NCBI GenBank assembly: GCA_937880125.1
Contig: CALFLU010000002.1
Span: 1 to 8,190, forward strand
Direction of reading: 5' to 3'
From: an uncultured Eubacteriaceae bacterium
Lineage (GTDB): Bacteria; Bacillota; Clostridia; Eubacteriales; UBA1433
DNA length: 8,190 bases
The position numbers and the translations under genes were made by a program. The notes beneath the pieces are model-generated. The model was not told the origin of the DNA. It was given only the letters and a program-made list of their open reading frames with translations, and ran no database searches. Positions within the stretch are counted from its first letter, which is position 1. Every line of letters starts with the position of its first letter. This document shows, piece by piece, positions 4,829-8,190 of the stretch.

Positions 4829-5686
4829 ATGAAAATCGCTGTACTCAGCGGCAAGGGCGGCACCGGCAAAACGCTGCTGGCCGTGAATTTAGCAGCGCTG
4901 GCACAACCCGCTGTGTACGTGGACTGCGACGTGGAAGAACCCAACGGACATCTCTATTTTCGCCCGAAACATATTGTCCAAAAGCCCGTTTGCATCAAAA
5001 TCCCTCAAGTAAACCCAACGCTTTGCAACGGCTGCCGAAAATGCGTGGAGCATTGCGCTTTCAACGCGCTGGCATACGTCAAAGACAACCTGTTGATCTT
5101 TGACGATATCTGCCACTCCTGCGGACTGTGCTCCCTTCTGTGTCCCCAAAAGGCGCTGAGCGAAATCGACAAAGAAATCGGCATCATCCAATCCGGCCGC
5201 GCCGACGATGTATGCATCCACACAGGCATCCTCCATATCGGTCAAGCCACAGGCATTCCCATTATCCAAAACCTGCTGCTTGAGGCTTCTTCTGCCGATG
5301 CCCTCACCGTTATCGACTGCCCCCCGGGCAGCGCCTGCATTGTCATGGAGAGCATCAAAGACGCCGACTTTTGCCTGCTGGTTACCGAGCCCACCCTCTT
5401 TGGCGCACACAACCTTAGCATGGTGCACGATCTGGTCACGCTTTTTAACAAGCCCTTTGGTGTCATCATCAACAAATCCATCCCAGGCGCCAACCCCGCC
5501 GAAACATTCTGCAAAGAAAATAACCTGCCCGTTTTGGGCAAAATTCCCTACGACAAACACCTCAGCATCCTGCACTCCAACGGTGAAATCGCCGTAAAAC
5601 ACAGCGAAACCTATCGCGCACTGTTTTCTTCGTTGCTGGATGCTGTCATCAAGGAGGTCCGTCATGAAACAGCTCCTCATTCTTAG
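4829..5686 (+). CDS. MinD-type ATPase with two inserted [4Fe-4S] motifs, first paralogue
   Basis: A 285-residue cytoplasmic protein. The start at 4829 follows the previous stop by one base, has GGAGG at 4816-4820 and begins directly with the P-loop strand; an in-frame ATG at 4697 is discarded. The deviant Walker A motif GKGGTGKT spans residues 8-15, the switch I region is VDCDVEEPN (31-39) and switch II is VIDCPPG (161-167). Between switch I and the rest of the ATPase fold lies a bacterial ferredoxin insert with two complete clusters: C66, C69, C72, C76 and C95, C98, C101, C105. This architecture is the MinD superfamily ATPase containing a ferredoxin domain, common in anaerobes and present in orange-protein clusters. 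It probably couples ATP binding and electron flow to cluster assembly or transfer. It overlaps the next, paralogous gene by 23 bases, suggesting a heterodimer. Confidence 0.92.
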   Translation: MKIAVLSGKGGTGKTLLAVNLAALAQPAVYVDCDVEEPNGHLYFRPKHIVQKPVCIKIPQVNPTLCNGCRKCVEHCAFNALAYVKDNLLIFDDICHSCGLCSLLCPQKALSEIDKEIGIIQSGRADDVCIHTGILHIGQATGIPIIQNLLLEASSADALTVIDCPPGSACIVMESIKDADFCLLVTEPTLFGAHNLSMVHDLVTLFNKPFGVIINKSIPGANPAETFCKENNLPVLGKIPYDKHLSILHSNGEIAVKHSETYRALFSSLLDAVIKEVRHETAPHS

Positions 5687-6551
5687 CGGCAAGGGCGGCA
5701 CAGGTAAAACCACTATCGCCGGAGCCTTCATCAAACTCTCTCAGGCGCAAGCCTATGCCGACTGCGATGTCGACGCCCCCAATTTGCACCTCATCACCTC
5801 CCACACCGCCCCCAAGCATTCCGCTGCCTACTACGGACTGCCTAAAGCCCAAATAAATCCCGCACGCTGCATAGCCTGTGATCAATGCAGACAGCACTGT
5901 CGTTTCAACGCCATCACGGTAAATCCAACCTATGCGGCGGATATTTTTGCCTGTGAAGGCTGCAGACTATGTGCCTATATCTGCCCTGCCGACGCTGTGT
6001 CTATGCAGCCGCACGCCGCAGGCGAATTGATGCTCTATGCCAAGGAAAATGAAACCTTTTCCACCGCACAACTCCAGATGGGCAGCGGCACCTCGGGCAT
6101 GTTGGTTTCCGAAGTCAAAAAACAGCTCCGTTCAGCTGCCGGCAACGCCCCCTTTGCCGTTATCGACGGCTCACCGGGCATCGGCTGTCCTGTCATTGCC
6201 TCCCTCAGCGGTGTTGATTGGGTCTTAATCGTTGCCGAACCGTCTATCTCAGGCATCCACGACATGGAGCGAATCGTGGATACAGCTGCCAAATTCGGTG
6301 TGCAAACAGCCGTATGCATCAATAAATACGACACCAACACACAAAAATCCGAAGAAATTGAAGCCCTCTGCAAACAACGTCGCCTCGCCTTTACGGGGAA
6401 AATTCCCTTCGATCCTAAAGCAGTGACCGCAGCCAACAACGGCAGCGTCATCATCGATATTGCTTGCCCGTCAGGCGATGCCGTAAAAACAATCTACAAA
6501 AATACAATGCAATTATTTCTGAACAACCCTATCCAATCACAAACCCCATAA
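5664..6551 (+). CDS. MinD-type ATPase with two inserted [4Fe-4S] motifs, second paralogue
   Basis: A 295-residue paralogue of the preceding protein. The ATG at 5664 has AAGGAGGT (5651-5658) ahead of it, inside the upstream gene. Walker A GKGGTGKT is at residues 9-16, switch I is ADCDVDAPN (32-40) and switch II is VIDGSPG (166-172). The ferredoxin insert again has two full sets: C69, C72, C75, C79 and C97, C100, C103, C107. It differs from the first copy in having a longer segment after the second cluster (about 115-165) with an MGSGTSGMLVSEVKKQL stretch, the usual partner pattern in these tandem pairs. All catalytic and ligand residues are intact in both copies, so both are probably active. 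Expected to work with its neighbour as a redox-linked ATPase. Confidence 0.92.
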   Translation: MKQLLILSGKGGTGKTTIAGAFIKLSQAQAYADCDVDAPNLHLITSHTAPKHSAAYYGLPKAQINPARCIACDQCRQHCRFNAITVNPTYAADIFACEGCRLCAYICPADAVSMQPHAAGELMLYAKENETFSTAQLQMGSGTSGMLVSEVKKQLRSAAGNAPFAVIDGSPGIGCPVIASLSGVDWVLIVAEPSISGIHDMERIVDTAAKFGVQTAVCINKYDTNTQKSEEIEALCKQRRLAFTGKIPFDPKAVTAANNGSVIIDIACPSGDAVKTIYKNTMQLFLNNPIQSQTP

Positions 6552-6566
6552 TAAAGGAGCAACAAC

Positions 6567-7418
6567 ATGAGCGAACAATGCGACCATAACTGCGGCAGTT
6601 GCGCACAAAGCCAAGACTGCACGCACAGCGACCAAATCCCGCAAGATTTTATCAAACCACCCCACGAAATGAGCAGCGTCAAACACGTCATCGGCGTCCT
6701 CAGCGGCAAAGGCGGCGTGGGCAAATCCATGGTCACCTCCCTGATGGCCGTCAGCCTCCGCAGACAAGGCTACCGTGTAGGCATCCTCGATGCCGATATC
6801 ACAGGTCCCTCGATTCCCAAGGCCTTCGGCGTCCGACAAAAAGCCGCCATCACCGATTACGGTGTCTTTGCCGTAAACACCCAAAGCGATATCCAAATCA
6901 TGTCCATTAATTTGCTTTTGCCCGAAGACACCGACCCGGTTGTTTGGCGCGGTCCGCTAATCGGCCAAACCGTCGAACAATTTTGGACCGATGTCATTTG
7001 GAACGATATCGACTATTTGCTGATCGATATGCCCCCCGGCACCGGCGATGTGGCACTGACAGTCTTTCAGTCCATTCCCGTCGAGGGCATTCTCGTCGTC
7101 ACCTCACCGCAGGAGCTGGTCTCCATGATCGTCCAAAAGGCAGTAAAAATGGCGCAAATGATGCATGTCCCCATTCTGGGTCTCATCGAAAATATGTCCT
7201 ATTTCACCTGCCCCGATAATGGCAAAAACTATGCCGTCTTCGGCGAAAGCCATATCGAAGAAATCGCCGCAGCGCACCAACTCAGCGTGCTGGCAAAACT
7301 GCCGATTGACCCCAAACTCACCGCAGCCTGCGACCGGGGTATGATCGAGCTCTTTGACGGCAACTGGCTGGAGCCTGTCGTTGAAATATTAGAAAAAACA
7401 AAGGAGAATAACGCATGA
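6567..7418 (+). CDS. mrp: Mrp/NBP35-family Fe-S carrier ATPase
   Basis: A 283-residue protein with AAAGGAG at 6553-6559. Residues 1-18 carry four cysteines (C5, C9, C12, C18) in an NBP35-like N-terminal cluster motif, absent from plain MinD proteins. The deviant Walker A GKGGVGKS is at 47-54, LDADITGPSIP (74-84) is the family signature, WRGPLIG lies at 127-133 and switch II IDMPPGTGD at 153-161. ENMSYFTCPDNGK (208-220) is the site where many Mrp/ApbC/NBP35 proteins have CxxC, the bridging-cluster ligands; here only C215 remains and position 218 is Asn. The family binds and delivers [4Fe-4S] clusters to target proteins. Placed between the MinD-ferredoxin pair and a NifX-like gene, it probably delivers the cluster to, or from, that protein. 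It overlaps the next gene by 4 bases (ATGA). Confidence 0.92.
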   Translation: MSEQCDHNCGSCAQSQDCTHSDQIPQDFIKPPHEMSSVKHVIGVLSGKGGVGKSMVTSLMAVSLRRQGYRVGILDADITGPSIPKAFGVRQKAAITDYGVFAVNTQSDIQIMSINLLLPEDTDPVVWRGPLIGQTVEQFWTDVIWNDIDYLLIDMPPGTGDVALTVFQSIPVEGILVVTSPQELVSMIVQKAVKMAQMMHVPILGLIENMSYFTCPDNGKNYAVFGESHIEEIAAAHQLSVLAKLPIDPKLTAACDRGMIELFDGNWLEPVVEILEKTKENNA

Positions 7419-7774
7419 AAATCGCAGTAGCAAGCCAAAATCAAACGGTCGCCGAACATTTCGGTCACTGTGCCAACTTTAATATTTTTCAAACGAAAAA
7501 CGACGAAATTGTCAAAAGCGAATCCGTCGCCAACCCCGGTCATAAACCCGGATTTTTGCCCAATTTTTTACACGACAAAGGAGTAGAAGTCATCATTTCC
7601 GGCGGCATGGGCGCAGGTGCCATCGAAATATTCAATGAAAAAGGAATCGAAGTCATCGTCGGCGCAAGTGGCGATGCCACCGAAGCGGTCAAGTCCTATT
7701 TGCAAGGCACCCTTCAGTCCACAGGTTCTGTCTGCCACGACCACAAACACCACGACGAATGCGGACAACACTAA
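7415..7774 (+). CDS. NifX/NifB-family metal-cluster binding protein, copy 2
   Basis: A 119-residue protein, last in the operon, with AAGGAG at 7401-7406 and an ATGA overlap with mrp. It opens MKIAVASQNQ and has VAEHFGHCANFNIF (residues 12-25) and IISGGMGAGAIEIFNEKGIEVIVG (60-83, key residues G63, G64, G66, G68), typical of the MTH1175-like branch. C19 lies next to H18 in the first motif. The C-terminal tail (107-119) is dense in His and Cys: C107, H108, H110, H112, H113, C116, H119, a likely metal-binding tail. It differs from copy 1 in motif and tail, so the two are not recent duplicates and may hold the cluster at different steps or hold different metals. It is the closer match to an orange-protein type cluster holder; that is inference. 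Confidence 0.88.
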   Translation: MKIAVASQNQTVAEHFGHCANFNIFQTKNDEIVKSESVANPGHKPGFLPNFLHDKGVEVIISGGMGAGAIEIFNEKGIEVIVGASGDATEAVKSYLQGTLQSTGSVCHDHKHHDECGQH

Positions 7775-7865
7775 CTGCGTGACATCCAATCTGCCCCCTT
7801 GCGCGCTGATCAAACCTTTAAGCGAACTATTCCATCCATAGGATAAAAATCCATTTTTTACCTCA

Positions 7866-7880
7866 GGTTATTCTTTAACC
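7866..7880 (+). other. Small hairpin just before the operon terminator
   Basis: GGTTA (7866-7870) pairs with TAACC (7876-7880) around a TTCTT loop, directly beside the terminator stem. A weaker GGAT/ATCC hairpin followed by six T lies at 7841-7859. These may give stepwise 3' ends. Confidence 0.35.
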
Positions 7881-7881
7881 G

Positions 7882-7916
7882 CGAAAAAAGACGGCATAAC
7901 TCACCGTCTTTTTTCG
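7882..7916 (+). terminator. Intrinsic terminator of the metal-cluster operon
   Basis: A perfect 13-bp stem, CGAAAAAAGACGG (7882-7894) with CCGTCTTTTTTCG (7904-7916), has a 9-base loop. It lies 107 bases after the last stop codon. The T-tract is inside the stem arm, so termination in both directions is possible. It shares its AAAAAAGACGGCA core with the terminator at 2817-2845. Confidence 0.85.
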
Positions 7917-7963
7917 TTAAAACGATTATCTTCATCTCTCCATACGCCTTGCCTTCTGTTTTG

Positions 7964-8135
7964 CAAATAAACTCCCCGCGACCCCTTTTCCCTTCTAACC
8001 AATTCTGCTCCACACAATCCCCCCCCATTCCCCGCAAACCCACCCTCATTCATCTAAATATAGTTAACTGCCCGCAATCCCCCATCTCCCCCACCCGAAC
8101 CATTTCTTCTTTTCACGCCATTTGCACCTAACCAC
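7964..8135 (-). repeat. Degenerate dispersed repeat, patch 3
   Basis: The last 416 bases hold no gene beyond the terminator. Repeat cores begin at about 7964, 8000 (exactly 36 apart), 8060 and 8118, in the same orientation as the other two patches. Positions 7981-8018 match 3129-3166 of patch 2 at 33 of 38 bases. The spacer CTTTTCCCTTCTAAC is identical in both. Confidence 0.6.
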
Positions 8136-8152
8136 CCCAACCCCGCCCTCAA

Positions 8153-8190
8153 GTATCGGAGTGAGGTGATGGTGGAACTCCTCAGGGGAG
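8153..8190. other. Purine-rich window end, unassigned
   Basis: Composition changes abruptly from C/T-rich to G-rich near 8155. The stretch contains GGAGTGAGG and, at the very end, CTCC and GGGGAG that can pair. It may be the edge of a structured RNA, a leader or another element that continues outside the window. Nothing more can be said. Confidence 0.2.

Noticed and set aside
4889..5734. Long - strand reading frame (281 codons)
   Set aside because: It is the antisense of the first MinD-ferredoxin gene; the + strand has all cluster and nucleotide-binding motifs.
4829..6551. Cell-division MinD genes
   Set aside because: The inserted double [4Fe-4S] motifs and the absence of minC/minE neighbours identify ferredoxin-containing ATPases instead.
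3367..7774. Nitrogen-fixation (nif) operon
   Set aside because: NifX- and NifU-like members alone do not indicate nitrogenase; no nifH, nifD, nifK, nifE, nifN or full-length nifB is present, and the MinD-ferredoxin pair points to the ORP-type set.
8150..8190. Known riboswitch, tmRNA, SRP RNA or RNase P RNA
   Set aside because: None of the conserved core words of these RNAs could be recognised in the 40 bases available.

Overview
The window looks like a chromosomal segment of a strictly anaerobic, Gram-positive-type bacterium (Firmicutes in the broad sense, Clostridia or Negativicutes). The reasons are strong AGGAGG-type ribosome binding sites, TTGACA/TATAAT promoters, A-tract/T-tract intrinsic terminators, and an operon of oxygen-sensitive iron-sulfur and metal-cluster proteins typical of anaerobes. 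The species cannot be named from the sequence. The + strand is markedly poor in G over long stretches.

Layout. Positions 1-334 hold no gene, only degenerate C/T-rich repeat units. Two unrelated genes follow on the - strand: an uncharacterised protein with two membrane spans (335-916) and a small membrane protein with two glycine zippers (1186-1422). On the + strand, 1654-2538 encodes an EF-Tu-domain-2-like plus SseB-like two-domain protein with its own promoter. Positions 2539-3292 are gene-free: an A/C-rich stretch with short repeats at the 3' end of that gene, an intrinsic terminator (2817-2845), then the longest array of the degenerate 36-bp repeat.

The core is an eight-gene + strand operon (3367-7774). 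It starts from a consensus promoter whose -35 box lies inside a perfect palindrome; a second copy lies downstream of the start point. Gene order: small DUF5320-type Gly/Arg-rich protein; DUF134 (UPF0251) helix-turn-helix protein; NifU/IscU-type Fe-S scaffold; NifX/NifB-family cluster-binding protein; two MinD-type ATPases, each with two inserted [4Fe-4S] ferredoxin motifs; an Mrp/NBP35-type Fe-S carrier ATPase; a second NifX/NifB-family protein with a His/Cys tail. Spacing is very tight (1-nt gaps or 4-26-nt overlaps) from the DUF134 gene to the end, apart from 15 nt before mrp. A 13-bp terminator hairpin follows (7882-7916), then a third patch of the 36-bp repeat. The window ends in a purine-rich stretch that cannot be assigned.

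How the genes may work together (inference): the set resembles the orange-protein (ORP) type clusters of anaerobes such as Desulfovibrio, whose NifX-like protein carries a Mo-Cu sulfide cluster. No nitrogenase structural genes are visible, so nitrogen fixation is not implied. The scaffold, the ferredoxin-ATPase pair and Mrp would build and transfer a metal-sulfur cluster, the two NifX-like proteins would hold it, and the DUF134 protein is the only DNA-binding candidate in the operon. The most unusual non-gene signal is the 36-bp dispersed repeat: in several units at the three loci, the - strand reads as the same 12-residue peptide period.
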